Positions 53,198 to 64,000 of a stretch of DNA of 64,000 nt are shown here, piece by piece; position 1 is the first letter of the stretch, and each line of letters opens with the position of its first letter. Below the pieces are notes generated by a model. It did no database searches and had not been told where the DNA came from. It saw only the letters and a list, made by a program, of their open reading frames with translations. This DNA is from Cryptomeria japonica (taxonomy: Eukaryota; Streptophyta; Pinopsida; Cupressales; Cupressaceae), in NCBI RefSeq assembly GCF_030272615.1, contig NC_081410.1:117993140-118057139 (forward strand), written 5' to 3'. Both the position numbers and the translations under genes were made by a program.

Positions 53198-54360
53198 CAA
53201 GAAGCACTATTTGAGTCAGCAGAGACAATCCGTAAGGAATGTGAACATCAAGAAAGGAAGCAACATCAAGGGGAGTCCATCATTCACAAGAAGACAACAT
53301 CTACAGAAATCAATCATATTCAAGAGCAAATATCCAACAAAGCAGTATCATCTCCTAATAACATCATTCCTCCCCAAGGAGGGACAATATATGAACAAAT
53401 ACAAAAGGAAGAAGCAGGATCTGACACAAAATCAAAGAAACTATCAAACTTGTCTCAATCATCAAAAACCTATTCTCACCATATAACACACCAGTTCACA
53501 ACACTAATAGAATCTGGGATGATACCTTTGAGACTAATTCCAATGAATATGAATGGGGTAGCTACTCAAATGCTACTGAAGATGCCGCTGAAAATACTAG
53601 TTCTATATCCCTTTCCCAAGAAGAACATAGCACAGAAATTAGACTACTTGAATTTGGACCGCAGAATATCTATGACGCTAAGGAAAACGAGCAGCAACAT
53701 TATGAACAAATCTATACGGAAGATTTTACCATCAAATACCTCGACGGAATCCTAGACTTCTTTAACACCCAAACCAATTGCAATGAAACCTCTATCTTGA
53801 CACTTACAACAGCAAAACTTGATCCACCAAACGATTCCTTACCACTTGTCTTTTCGGACCTAATAGACGAGGATGAACCCGAAATTCATGATATACCAAT
53901 TTTCCCGAATGATGAATCCATTATCCATTACTTATGTACCGTGAACCCAGAAACAAACTCCACCAGTGAACGGAATAGTGATGTCTACAATCAAGAGGGT
54001 GCCAAGTCTCTCAGTCGCAAAAATAAACCAAATAAAGGATCTGATGCTAAAAACTAGTCAATGGCAGCTCTAGATCACAAAAAGTAAAGATAAAGGACAC
54101 ATCTGAGGGTGAAAACCTTTTTAAGGCACCTAAAGATGGGAGACTTGACACTCTTCCTGAACATTATCATGAGCGATCACCCATATTGATTGAGCCCACT
54201 CAATCAATCAACATTGGTACTACAAAAGAAGCCAAAAACATACACCTGTCGGATTCTCTAACAAAGGAAGAAAGATCAGAATTTATAAAAAAATTTAAAG
54301 AAAAGCAAATCAACTTTGCTTGGTCCTATGTAGATATGCCCAAGATTGATCCATATTAAT
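53198..54360 (+). pseudogene. Tat-2 protease-RT linker
   Basis: Matches the Tat-1 linker. Readable pieces (53797-54057: DEDEPEIHDIPIFPNDESI; GAKSLSRKNKPNKG) are acidic and then basic, and broken by frameshifts. No domain recognised. Confidence 0.6.
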
Positions 54361-54361
54361 C

Positions 54362-55720
54362 ATGCATCACTTGTCTATGGCTCCAGGAGCTAAGCCAGTT
54401 AAGCAAAAACTACGAAAGATGAATCCACATGTGGCACTCATGGTCAAAGCTGAATTGAAGAAACTATTAGACGTCGGATTTATTCGACCTATTGACTATG
54501 CAGAATGGATTTCAAACATTGTGTTAGTTTCAAAACCAGATAGCAGTATCAGAATATGCACAGATTTTAGAGATGTCAACAACGCCTGTCCGAAGGATGA
54601 CTTTCCTTTACCAAGTATTGACATAACTGTAAACCTCACAGCAGGCCATGCAATGTTATCACTAATGGATGATTTTTCAGGATATAACCAAATCAAGATC
54701 GCTCCAGATGATCAAGATAAAACAACATTCACCTATCCTTGGGGAACATACTGTTGGAATGTCATGCCTTTTGGCTTAAAGAATGCTGGGGCAACTTATC
54801 AACGAACAATGACAATAATCTTTCATGACATGATGCATACCTTCATGGAAGACTATGTGGATGATTTACTAGCTAAATCCTTCACCAGAGTAGCACATCT
54901 AAGCATCTTAGAAAATATTTTTGAATGATTGGAAAAATTCCAAGTCAGGCTCAAGCCTAAGAAGTGTGTCTTTGGGGTTACATCAGGCAAATTTTTAGGC
55001 TACATAGTCTCAAAAAAGGGAATTGAAGTGGATCTAGCAAAGGTACAAGCCATCATGGAAATGCCACCACCAAAGAATATCAGCCAACTCAGATCTCTAC
55101 AAGGATGGCTCCAATCAATCAAGTGATTCATCGCTCAGCTAGTAGATAAAAGTCTACCATTCAATCATCTGCTACATAAAATTGTACCATTCAGATGGGA
55201 AGCCAAGTGTGCTGAGTCCTTCTATCAAATCAAGAAATACGTAATGAACCCACTAGTTTTGGTACCACCGATAGCAGGAAAGCCACTTATTCTCTACATT
55301 TCGACAACAGATAAATCTCTGGGGGCACTGTTAGTACAAGAAGATCAACAAGGCAAGGAACAAGCAGTATACTACATCAACAGGACATTGAATGACTATG
55401 AGCTAAATTACACATTTATTGAGAAAGCCTGTTTAGCTGTGGTCTTCGCCTCTCAAAAATTCTACCACTACATGCTAGCTCACACAATTAAGCTAGTCAC
55501 AAAAATTGATCCTCTCAAATATTTACTTAGCAAAGAAGCTCTTACAAGCCGATTGGCTAAATGGATCATGATTCTCAGTGAATTTGGTATCCACTACACG
55601 GAGCAAAGAGCTATCAAGGGACAAGTAATATCAAATCAACTAGCAGAAGCACCACTACCTGGTAAACAACTAATGGAGATCAAATTTCCAGACAGGGATG
55701 TTCTTGCTATCTCTACAAAA
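54362..55720 (+). pseudogene. Tat-2 reverse transcriptase and gypsy RNase H
   Basis: RT motifs: GFIRPIDYAEWISNIV, CTDFRDVNNACPKDDFPLPS, MDDFSGYNQI, FGLKNAGATYQRTM and the catalytic YVDD at 54854-54865. Stops: TGA at 54926 (Tat-1 has an Arg codon) and TGA at 55124-55126 after LQSIK, shared with Tat-1. The RNase H-like domain runs 55180-55640 (LILYISTTDKSLGALLVQED; VYYINRTLNDYELNY). The frame ends at TAA 55721-55723, where Tat-1 has Gln. Confidence 0.92.
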
Positions 55721-55723
55721 TAA

Positions 55724-56130
55724 TGGACCCTATACTTTGATGGATCATTTACCCAACACGGCTTAGGTGCCGACATTTTATTCATCACTCCAGAAGGACA
55801 CACCATACCAAGATCCTACAGACTCATGTTTCTATGCACAAATAACATTGTTGAGTATGAAGCACCGGTCACAGGAATCAAGATAGTTGTAGAATGGAAA
55901 ATCACATAACTAAAGGTCTACAAAGATTCACAACTGGTTATCAATCAAATCAATGATGACTATCAAACAAAAGATGACAAGTTGCTACCCTACAAAAGAA
56001 TGGTGGATGACTTCAAACAGTACTTTGTAAACATCAGCTTCGCACAAATACCAAGGTTGGACAATAGAGTAGCCGATGCAATGGCTACTATCACTTCACT
56101 ACTACAAATTCCAAAGCAATGGTCTCGTTA
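55724..56130 (+). pseudogene. Tat-2 second RNase H (archaeal-type)
   Basis: WTLYFDGSF, VEYEAP, KDSQLVINQIND and DNRVADAMA supply the D-E-D-D residues. A TAA at about 55907 interrupts it. Defines the element as Tat lineage. Confidence 0.8.
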
Positions 56131-56149
56131 TGAATCCCTGGTAGAGCAA

Positions 56150-57505
56150 TTGTTTTACCCAGCCTATGAAAATTTTGCATCCCAGGTCATCTACGCCTTA
56201 ACTGGTTCTGACTCTCCCTTATATGGGATGATATATGAGTATCTTAAGACCAATATCCTACCCATTGACTTGTCCCGAAACCAAAAACATAACTTTATCC
56301 AACAAGCTGCCCGTTATAGCCTTACTGCTGATACTTTGTACCGTCAAGGTCTAGATGGTACTCTTCTTCATTGCCTTGATTGTAATGAATCTAACTCCGC
56401 TTTACACGAGCTTCACGAAGGTATCTGTGGCACACATTCCAGTGGTACTACTCTTGCTAAAAAGCTTCTAAGAATGGGATATTACTGGCCTACAATGGAA
56501 AAGGATTCTTATCACTTTGCAAAGAAGTGTCCTAAATGCCAAATCCATGGCAATCTTATACATGCACCAACACAGGAACTGTAACCATTCAAAACATACT
56601 GGCCCTTTTGTCAGTGGGGACTAGACTTAGTCGACAAAATTCATCCTTCATCATCAAATGGGAACAAGTTCATTATCACTGCAATAGAGTACTTTACCAA
56701 GTGGATTGAAGCAGTCCCCATGACCACAATGACTAGGGAGAAAATTTCCTCTTTTATCCTTAATTATCCAATCTGTAGATATGGCATTCCAAGTTCCATC
56801 ATCATAGACAATGGGTGACCTTTCAAAAATCAAGATGTGAGTGAACTATGTGAACGATTCAAAATCCAACATTGTTTCTCTACACCATACTACCCACAAG
56901 GAAATGGTTAGGCAGAAGCATCCAACAAAATGATATTGAAAATTTTAAAGAAGACAGTCAATGATGCAGGCAAAGATTGGCATGTACAACTCAATCCAGC
57001 ACTTTGGGCATATAGAACTAGCATCCGTACACTGATAGGAGCTACGCCATATTCATTGGTATATGGATCAGAAGCAATTTTACCCCTGGAGGTAGAAATT
57101 CCATCTCTCAGAGTCTCTTTGAAAGGCTTAATCCCAGATGAAGAATATCGAGTTAACCGACTGCAAGAACTTGAACTTCTAGATGAAAGATGCCAACGTG
57201 CCTACACTCATCTCAAAGCATATCAACAATGCATGTGCAGAAGCTACAACCACAAGGTCATCCCTAGAAACTTCAAAATAGGTGATCTAGTACTCAAAGA
57301 AAATCCTAGAAATCAACAAGAACTCAAAGAAAATCCTAAAAATCAACAGGATCGAGAAAAGAAAGGGAAGTTTGAACCTAACTAGTTGGGTCCATATGTC
57401 ATCATCTTAGCCTATGGATCAAGCACCTATCAACTAACTACCTCCAAAAGAGATGTGCTCGATGAACCCACCAACCACATCCATTTGAAGAAATACTACA
57501 CTTGA
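56150..57505 (+). pseudogene. Tat-2 integrase
   Basis: N-terminal zinc domain is intact here: LHELHEGICGTHSSG with KCPKCQ at about 56525-56542. Catalytic core: WGLDLV (about 56614), IDNG followed by TGA instead of Arg (56817), and GNG-stop-AEASNK (Tat-1 has Gln), so the D-D-E triad is present but interrupted. The C-terminal part contains a 30-bp tandem duplication (LKENPRNQQ repeated, about 57293-57352) not present in Tat-1. Ends KKYYT-stop at 57505. Confidence 0.88.
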
Positions 57506-58707
57506 GCAGTCTAAATGCACGGAAAAAGTAAAAATACAAAAAAATCAAAAAATTAGAAAAAGCAAAGAGAAAGATGCAATAAAAACAAATGGTGAAAACC
57601 TGGCAAATAGGCGCTATTGTGAGAGGACAACTCCTCCATCTATTCTTATCAAACTTTTGTATCCATGCATCCAAGTACTATTGGCCATTGACCAACACCT
57701 TTGTCAAGCTAAGCATTATCCAGGACATACTTAGCGTAGTCACTGTCCTTGTTTATCACAAATCATTTCATCATATCCCACCATGGCTTGGTAATCACTA
57801 TACATATCCACATTGGGAAATACATTTAGCTAGGGGCAACATCGATTTGCATCCTGTCCTATCAACATATCACACATTGCAACAGACTAGGCAAATCGTG
57901 TCAAAACCAAAATTCAACAAAACGTGAAGAGAATCAAACATGGATACATTTAACGGATTCACAACACATGATGGATGATTTTTTGAAGTAACAAATGTTT
58001 GCATCTTGCATGAAGTTTTGACTATTTTTGCATTTGAATTCTTTTTGCACTATTGGATCCTCTACATTTTCTCAATGATGCATCGAGCTAGAGAAAGTAA
58101 CGAGGACTCCAATATCTTTTTAGTCTTTTGTCTGGGAGGCGATCACTTGTACTGTACAAAGACTTGTCTCGAGACGTGATTCAAAGCACATCACTGAAGA
58201 CATGATTCCACTTTGCACATACAAATGGTTTAATCTTGTCTGTTTATCCACAAGCAACATTCAGGTCATCCTGGTTCACTTATACCTTGACGCTTATGCT
58301 ATCTTGCAATATCAAAAATCATGTAAATTTTTCTCAGGTCCTTACGGTTCAATTATACCATTATGCTTGTATAAATTTTCAACATATCCCAAACAAATCA
58401 TTGCTCAATGATGACACTACAAAGAAAGCAAAACAACATGTGGCTATACAAGGATGACCAATGCAAAATAAGGATTCTCAAAACAATTAGTTGCATATCA
58501 TTTTACAATTAGTTGCATATCATTTTACAATTAGTTGCATATCATATTATAAATTAGTTGCATATCATGCATCTCATTTTCAAGATACATCTCATACATC
58601 CTACATTATCACATCATATTCATCACATATAAAATCGTCTAAGTATTGTATCATCATATAAAAAGCATTATCCATAACACATCACATGAGGATCAAAGAA
58701 AATGGTG

Positions 58708-58741
<34 letters not shown>

Positions 58742-58820
58742 AAATGATCAAATGTACAAAATATGTCATGTCTGTGCCCAACACAACAAAATGATCAAAA
58801 TATAATCGAGACAACATCTC
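57506..58820. other. Tat-2 spacer between integrase and antisense PMD gene
   Basis: No gene. Contains units of AATTAGTTGCATATCATTTT (58487-58570), a GAGATGTAT-type repeat remnant and (AT)n at 58709-58739, at the same places as in Tat-1. Confidence 0.75.
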
Positions 58821-61800
58821 TTAGGTGTGACTATCTCCTGATGGTGATGATCTCGCAGCAGATGTCCCAGCACCTGGATCTCCAGGTGGATCATGTCTAG
58901 ACAGCCTTGTCACGCCTCTGCTCTCTGTCCTCGACCTAGTCTCTCGGGATCAACTAGATCTCGACTGTGTGAAACTCTGAACTCGGTGCTCCCTGGGCAC
59001 CACGTCCTCATAGTGCCTCCTATAGTACTCTACCTCCTTGGCTCTCACAGACAACTCTCTCAAAGTGTCTCTCATTGGGCCACCTGCTATCGCTCAACTC
59101 CCTTCAAGCTCCTCAGCTCGACCTAATCGCTCCAAAACTGTATCCCGCTCTATGGTCAGCTGTGTGATCTATCGTTGCTGTGTCATTAGTTGTCCCTACA
59201 ACTGTTGTACTGACAACTGTAGGGCCCTGATCTATGCATCCTCTTGATGGCTCAGGATCTGAATCTTAAGGGGCACCTGGGAAGAAGTACTCCCCATCCT
59301 TCACCCTGTCCTCGGTACTGGTAGGGGTAGCACATCAGTCCTCCTCCTTTGAGCCGACCATCTCAACTCTTCAGTCCCTCCCATTGCTCCTATCACCTCT
59401 CCTACTCTCTCCTCAGCCCCCTCCATAATTGCCAAGCCTCCTCTCCCCCAATCCATCGCAGCTCGCCGTACCACTCTCTCCACCTGAATCCCTCTACCTC
59501 TATCTCCTATCCTCCCCTGATCTTCTCTCCCTCGTTGACCTCGGCCCTCTGCTCCATCATCTCCCCCATCATCAAATCCTCTATCACCACCTCCCTCCTC
59601 CTCCTCATCATCAAAAGCGGGATGCATCTCCGTTGGACCTGATATCCTGGCCACTGCACGAGCCGCAAACAATCTGGCAAAATCCTCTGTCATGCCCGCA
59701 TCTAATATCTCAGGGGCGTAGTCCCATATCTGGCCAGCTAGCTGAATGAACTACTCTACCACTACCGCACTATCAAGAGTGGGTCCCCAATCTGGTATAT
59801 CCTGCCTCCGTCGAACATATAAGCAGGTCCCCTATGGTATCCCCTGCTGTCGTCCATACTGTCGCAAAACTTGAGTGACTAGAAATCTCTCTATAACAAA
59901 GGGCATTTTCCCTATCAGATTTCGGGTCATGAAGACATAAGGCATCTCCATCCCATCCTCTTCCCATACCTCACAACCTGTATAGGGTCGATAGATGACC
60001 ATATCAATATCATCTAGAACCCTCCTCCAGTGCTCTAGCTTGCCCAGCTTATGCTGGACAACTATCCCTCGATATCTGTATGCATACACACACCCGATAG
60101 GCCTATCTCTGTCCACTAGTGGCCTGGCTACGGGAATATGCTCCCAACACCATACCTGTAACAGTGTCACTCCCGCTGATAAAATACCATACCCCAAATA
60201 TACCACCTCATGCAAATCCCTGTATAAGTGGGCCAGCATAGCTGACCCCCATGTAAATCAGTGACCCTGTGTCACCATCCCCTCTCGAACCAATCCCCAT
60301 CCTACGGACAGTCCCTTCGACCTCCGGTCGGGACATAAGAACCCACCTATGAAACCTGCCAGTATTGATGGAAGAGGAGTGTAATCCAAATCCAAAAACT
60401 CCTGCCAAGGGATCTTGTATCCGCACACTGTATCATCCTGAAAGATCCTACGTAGTGCCTCTGTCCCACCCTCCTCCAACTGCTCATAAGGTAGCAATGA
60501 ACCTACCACAAGAATCCAAAGAATCCGATAGCAATCCTCTGGCATCACTATAATCTTGCATGTAGCCAAATGAAAGGTGTTTGTATCACTGTGCCACCTC
60601 TCAGCCAGCGCTATCAATAACCCTCGGTTCACAATAAACCGAGGCATATCTAATAAGGAGGACATGCGACACATATCAATAATGTCTCTGTCAGCCTGTG
60701 TCAATCGTGGTACTAATGCCCACGGTCTAGGAAATTGCTCACGTGACTACACCACTCCAAGACACTCCTGTCAAAAAGAAAAACAAGTCCAATATCAGTT
60801 TCCTCATCAAAACATAGATATCAAAATCTCATTCATATCCAAAACTTGAAAACTTTGAACAAATCTAAATCAAGTTCCACATCATATCAATCCATCAAAT
60901 CATATCAGCTTGTAATACAACTCAAGTTTCAAATCATATCAACTTGTAATACAACTCAAGTTTTCAAATCATATCAACTTATAACACAACTCAAGTTCCA
61001 TATCAGCTTGTAACACAATTCAAGCTCCGCAATTCATATCCAACACATTCATATCCAAAAACTTGAAAACTTTGAACAAATCTAAATCAAGTTTCACATC
61101 ATATCTAAATCTACATCAAATCTATAATAACTTGAAACATCACAAAACCAATCAAGTTATGTCAGAACTCATATTGGACAACTTATGACAACAAACACAC
61201 AGGCGGACAATTTGCACCTATCTTGACAAAACTAACCTCAACCTACCAATTTTCTTCATCCAAAAAAAGTACACTTTACCACAAAAATTTTCCCTATGCG
61301 CTAAACAAACTTGTCTATGCACTAAAATATCCTCATGCGCTAACTTGTGCTCTTCATGCGCTACCGAACCTACCCTATGCGCTAGACAAACCCTGCGCGC
61401 TCCCCTCTTCTTCCAATGTGCCATCCAATCTGCCCTATGCGCTAGACAAACCCTACACGCTACCCTATCTTGCTTTTACGCTACCTATCTAACCCTATGC
61501 GCTAGGGTACACCTACGCGCTATCTGGCTCTACCCATGTGACCTCCTCATCCCCCTATGCGCTAGGTCTATCTGATGCGCTACCCGTTTTATTCAATGCG
61601 CTACCCTATGCACCTAATGCACTAAACTACTGCTATGTGCTAATCTAGTTGACCTATGCGCTACCCTATATCTTTCAGACGCTACCTAACTTGACAAACC
61701 CTACGCGCTACGAAATTTATCGTATGCGCTACGAAACGACCCCAATGCGCTAAAACGTAAAATCTGCCTGACAAAACTAAAAACATGATCAAAAATGACA

Positions 61801-61914
61801 AAATCAAAAATCAAAAAGGGGTCAAAAAGGTTGACTTACCAGTGGTCCATACGCGGCAGGCCTCAGATACCTTCGTATGTGCTTGAATCGATGAGAAGAG
61901 AAAGGAACCGAAAT
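58821..61914 (-). pseudogene. Antisense plant mobile domain (PMD) protein gene of Tat-2, spliced, with stops
   Basis: Same gene as in Tat-1. Exon 1 corresponds to 61914-61840, but its start codon is ATT instead of ATG. Donor CACTG/GTAAGT is intact, and acceptor TTTTTGACAG leads into exon 2 at about 60767. Exon 2 is better preserved than in Tat-1: frame 60704-60258 (MTQADRDIID, ALAERWHSDTNTFHL, ILAGFIGGFLCPDRRSKGL), a TGA at 60255, then 60239-59832 (LAHLYRDLHEVVYLGYG, GKLEHWRRVLDDID, VLRQYGRQQGIP). Frame 59693-59301 carries the acidic and Gly/Arg-rich tail. Ends SHT-stop at 58821, as in Tat-1. The shared intron, ends and TATA box argue for a real element gene; its role is unknown. Confidence 0.82.
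61290..61760 (-). repeat. TAGCGCAT minisatellite in the PMD intron (Tat-2)
   Basis: Plus strand shows about 18 copies of ATGCGCTA or variants spaced 20-30 bp; on the PMD sense strand the motif is TAGCGCAT. Lies close to the splice donor at 61840. Confidence 0.9.
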
Positions 61915-61989
61915 TTTGTCTTTCTCTCCAAAAGTCTCTCTCTCCAAGGTCAACAAGCACAAATGAGACAAAACAATGCACTTTTCCCC

Positions 61990-61997
61990 TTTTATAG
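61990..61997 (-). promoter_or_regulatory. TATA box of the antisense PMD gene (Tat-2)
   Basis: Minus-strand TATAAAAG in the context CCCTATAAAAGGGG, conserved with Tat-1 (10089-10096). Confidence 0.65.
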
Positions 61998-62337
61998 GGT
62001 GAATTGAAATTATGGTTTGGAGATGGGGCATGTATCTTGCTCGCCATCTCCATCTAACCCTAACAAACATTATTTATCAGGAGATGAATCAACTTTTCAC
62101 ACTCCACATTGACAAAATTTTAAAATGGAAACAAAATTATCAAATTAAATCAAATTTTCCAAAGTTTGATTCATCTCCCGAGGGGGCATTATCAAACATC
62201 ATTTATCAAATCTGGGACATCATTTATCAAATCTGGGGCACGACATGAAAATCTTAAAAATGACATCACACTGATCATAATCAAATTTTGACGACACATC
62301 ATTTTCTTTGAATTAACATGTGCACACACGTCACCTC

Positions 62338-62351
62338 AAAGAGGGGCAAAA
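62338..62351 (+). promoter_or_regulatory. Tat-2 polypurine tract
   Basis: AAAGAGGGGCAAAA immediately before the 3' LTR. Confidence 0.9.
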
Positions 62352-63777
62352 TGTAGACGTATAAAAATGACCATATTCCTAAAATGAATATTTTATGAGT
62401 CATTCCTCTATTTAGTTAAATCTAATTTAATTAAATTACCTACATTCTTCTATTTTATTAAGTAAATTATTCAATTTACTTAGTTAAATTCACTTATGTC
62501 ATTTAATTGAATAAATCATTTATTTAATTAAACCCCTCTCTCTACTTTTAATTAAATTTATATTTAATTAATAGTTTACCCCAAATTGAATAAATCTAAT
62601 TTATTCAATTTCCCAAATTGCAACCAAATTGAAATAAAACATTTTATTTTAATTAAATCCTTTTATTCCTCATCCACTTGCAAAATCCTACATCTCCCAC
62701 TTGCATCATAACCCTCTTCCTAACCCCCTTCTAGACTCTTCTAATCACTTCTAAATTAACCTAACCCATTTCCTAAATATTGTCACATCCCTAATCAAAG
62801 GGAAGTCACTTCTCAAACCTTCAAAGTCTTTGAAAACCATTAAAGGCTTCAAGTCTTCAACAACTTAAAACCGTAAAAGTCTTCCAAACCATTAATGGTT
62901 AACTCAACCCTCTTGCATGGTTAGAGACTTTTTGACTAACTTAACCCTCATCTAACCCAAGGGTCTCATCAAGCATTCATTGCTTTGACCATGGTTATCC
63001 CTTTAACCCTTGCACAAGAGTTTATCCTTTGGGTAAAAGATTTATCCAATGGATAATCTTAACCTAGCCTTAACCCTTACCCCCTAGGGTAACCATGAGG
63101 TCTTCTCAAGCATTTAATGCTTCCTACCTCTCCTCTCAACTGGTCTTATGTTGACAATTGTCACCATTTCACTGGTGAAAATTGTAAACATGGATTGCCA
63201 ACTTTCAAACTTGACCCTTGATTAACTCTTTCAATCCTGGCCATCCATTGCCCTATTTTCACTATAAATAGAGCTCTCCTTCCTCCATTTTAAGGATCCA
63301 TGCAAGCTTTTAGTATCTCATTTATGCTCATATTTTATCAATACATCTAGCCTCTTTTTGTATTAAGAATTAATCTAGAATAGCATTTTAGAGTATTTCT
63401 ATTATCAATAGCTTAGAACATCAACTAGTATATCATGTTAGGATAGTATTTCTACTAATCTTGTCATCTTATAATCTAGTTTACTTCGTTTATAGAAGCA
63501 TGCATAGCTAGGGTGCATTTCATGGCAAATTTAATCTAAAGCATCCCTTGTTCTTGCATTTGTCATCCCTAAACCACTTTTCTCAGTGATCTGAGAGCAA
63601 AGGCATTGGCTTGAGGGACCTTGTGAGATAGAGAACCATGGAACCAACCTTGGGAAGTTGAGTCATTCTTCATGACTCCATAACTTGCACCAAGAGGTCC
63701 TATGGGTGTGTGAGCAAGCCTCTTTGAGACCACTTTTTCACATTTTGAGTTTCATAGACCCGCTTTTCCTGCACACA
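62352..63777 (+). repeat. Tat-2 3' LTR
   Basis: Begins TGTAGACGTATAAAA and ends CCTGCACACA. It differs from the 5' LTR by scattered substitutions and a 22-base segment. TATA box at 63263-63270. Confidence 0.95.
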
Positions 63778-64000
63778 GGGACATTAGTGGAATTTGACCA
63801 TGCATCCGACCTAGTGGATTCAGATGATTTTTTGACTTAATTTTTTTGCAAGTATTCTTTTTGGTTCATTTTTTTATACATCACACTTTATTTTTGGTAT
63901 TAATTATCACTTTATAAAATGCAGGTCATGTGTATGCTGTTGTTGCAGAAGAGAACAATGAAGAAGGAACAAATTACTATTTGTGTCATTGTATTGAGCC
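63778..64000 (+). pseudogene. DDE-transposase-like gene, copy B, 3' part (runs off the window)
   Basis: Continues copy B after Tat-2: GACATTAGTGGAATTTGACC aligns with copy A at about 6201-6221. A likely intron ends at TTATAAAATGCAG (63924), followed by GHVYAVVAEENNEEGTNYYL. This matches the acidic NEEGxxYYxxxI segment of copy A. The C-terminus lies beyond the window. Confidence 0.65.

Larger units (their letters stand above)
45518..63777 (+). mobile_element. Tat-2: complete Tat-lineage Ty3/gypsy LTR retrotransposon, 18.3 kb
   Basis: Same family and gene order as Tat-1, on the plus strand. LTRs are 1404 and 1426 bp. Target duplication is GAGAC (45513-45517) against GGGAC (63778-63782), one transition apart. 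The element sits in transposase copy B, whose sequence resumes directly at 63778. Gag-pol and the antisense PMD gene both carry multiple stops, so the copy is not autonomous. Confidence 0.95.

Noticed and set aside
59349-59749. Ser/Pro-rich plus-strand frames opposite the PMD tail (also 12324-12682 minus)
   Set aside because: Shadows of the acidic Gly/Arg-rich repeat region of the PMD gene on the other strand.

Overview
The window looks like intergenic DNA of a large, repeat-rich seed-plant genome. A conifer or other gymnosperm is my best guess: one intact host gene in 64 kb, kilobase-sized introns, and retrotransposons of about 18 kb nested inside older elements. The species is inferred, not read from the sequence.

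The one gene I consider functional is a five-exon GDSL esterase/lipase on the minus strand (30939-35378, 381 codons). All junctions are GT-AG and the SGNH catalytic residues are in place. Almost everything else is transposon-derived. From the left: a decayed chromovirus-like pol fragment (20-1775), a decayed copy of a DDE-transposase-like gene (copy A, 5316-6620), and a solo LTR (family S, 7856-26939, minus). That LTR was split by a complete Tat-lineage Ty3/gypsy element (Tat-1, 8259-26583, minus, perfect AGGTG target duplication). After the GDSL gene's flanks comes a better-preserved copy of the transposase-like gene (copy B, 42700 to beyond 64000, plus). Copy B was broken twice: by a second solo LTR of family S (42958-43778) and by a second complete Tat element (Tat-2, 45518-63777, plus). 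Its 3' part resumes at 63778 and runs off the window. Copy A lacks the Tat-2 insertion and confirms the junction.

The two Tat elements are the same family in opposite orientation. In order they carry: LTR, tRNA-Lys-type primer site, a leader of about 3 kb with TAGCGCAT minisatellites, gag with a C-x2-H-x4-H-x4-C knuckle, a DGG-type protease, a G-patch-like motif, RT, RNase H, a second (archaeal-type) RNase H, integrase, then an antisense gene, a polypurine tract and the 3' LTR. The antisense gene encodes a plant mobile domain protein. It has its own TATA box, a short first exon, a clean GTAAGT donor and an intron that again carries TAGCGCAT repeats. Both copies have many stops and frameshifts, and two nonsense codons occur at the same place in both elements.

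A 491-bp non-autonomous DNA transposon (29751-30241) sits in one unit of a tandem duplication, so the other unit gives its empty site and a TA target duplication. Its ends partly resemble sequence just upstream of the copy B transposase, which may link the two.
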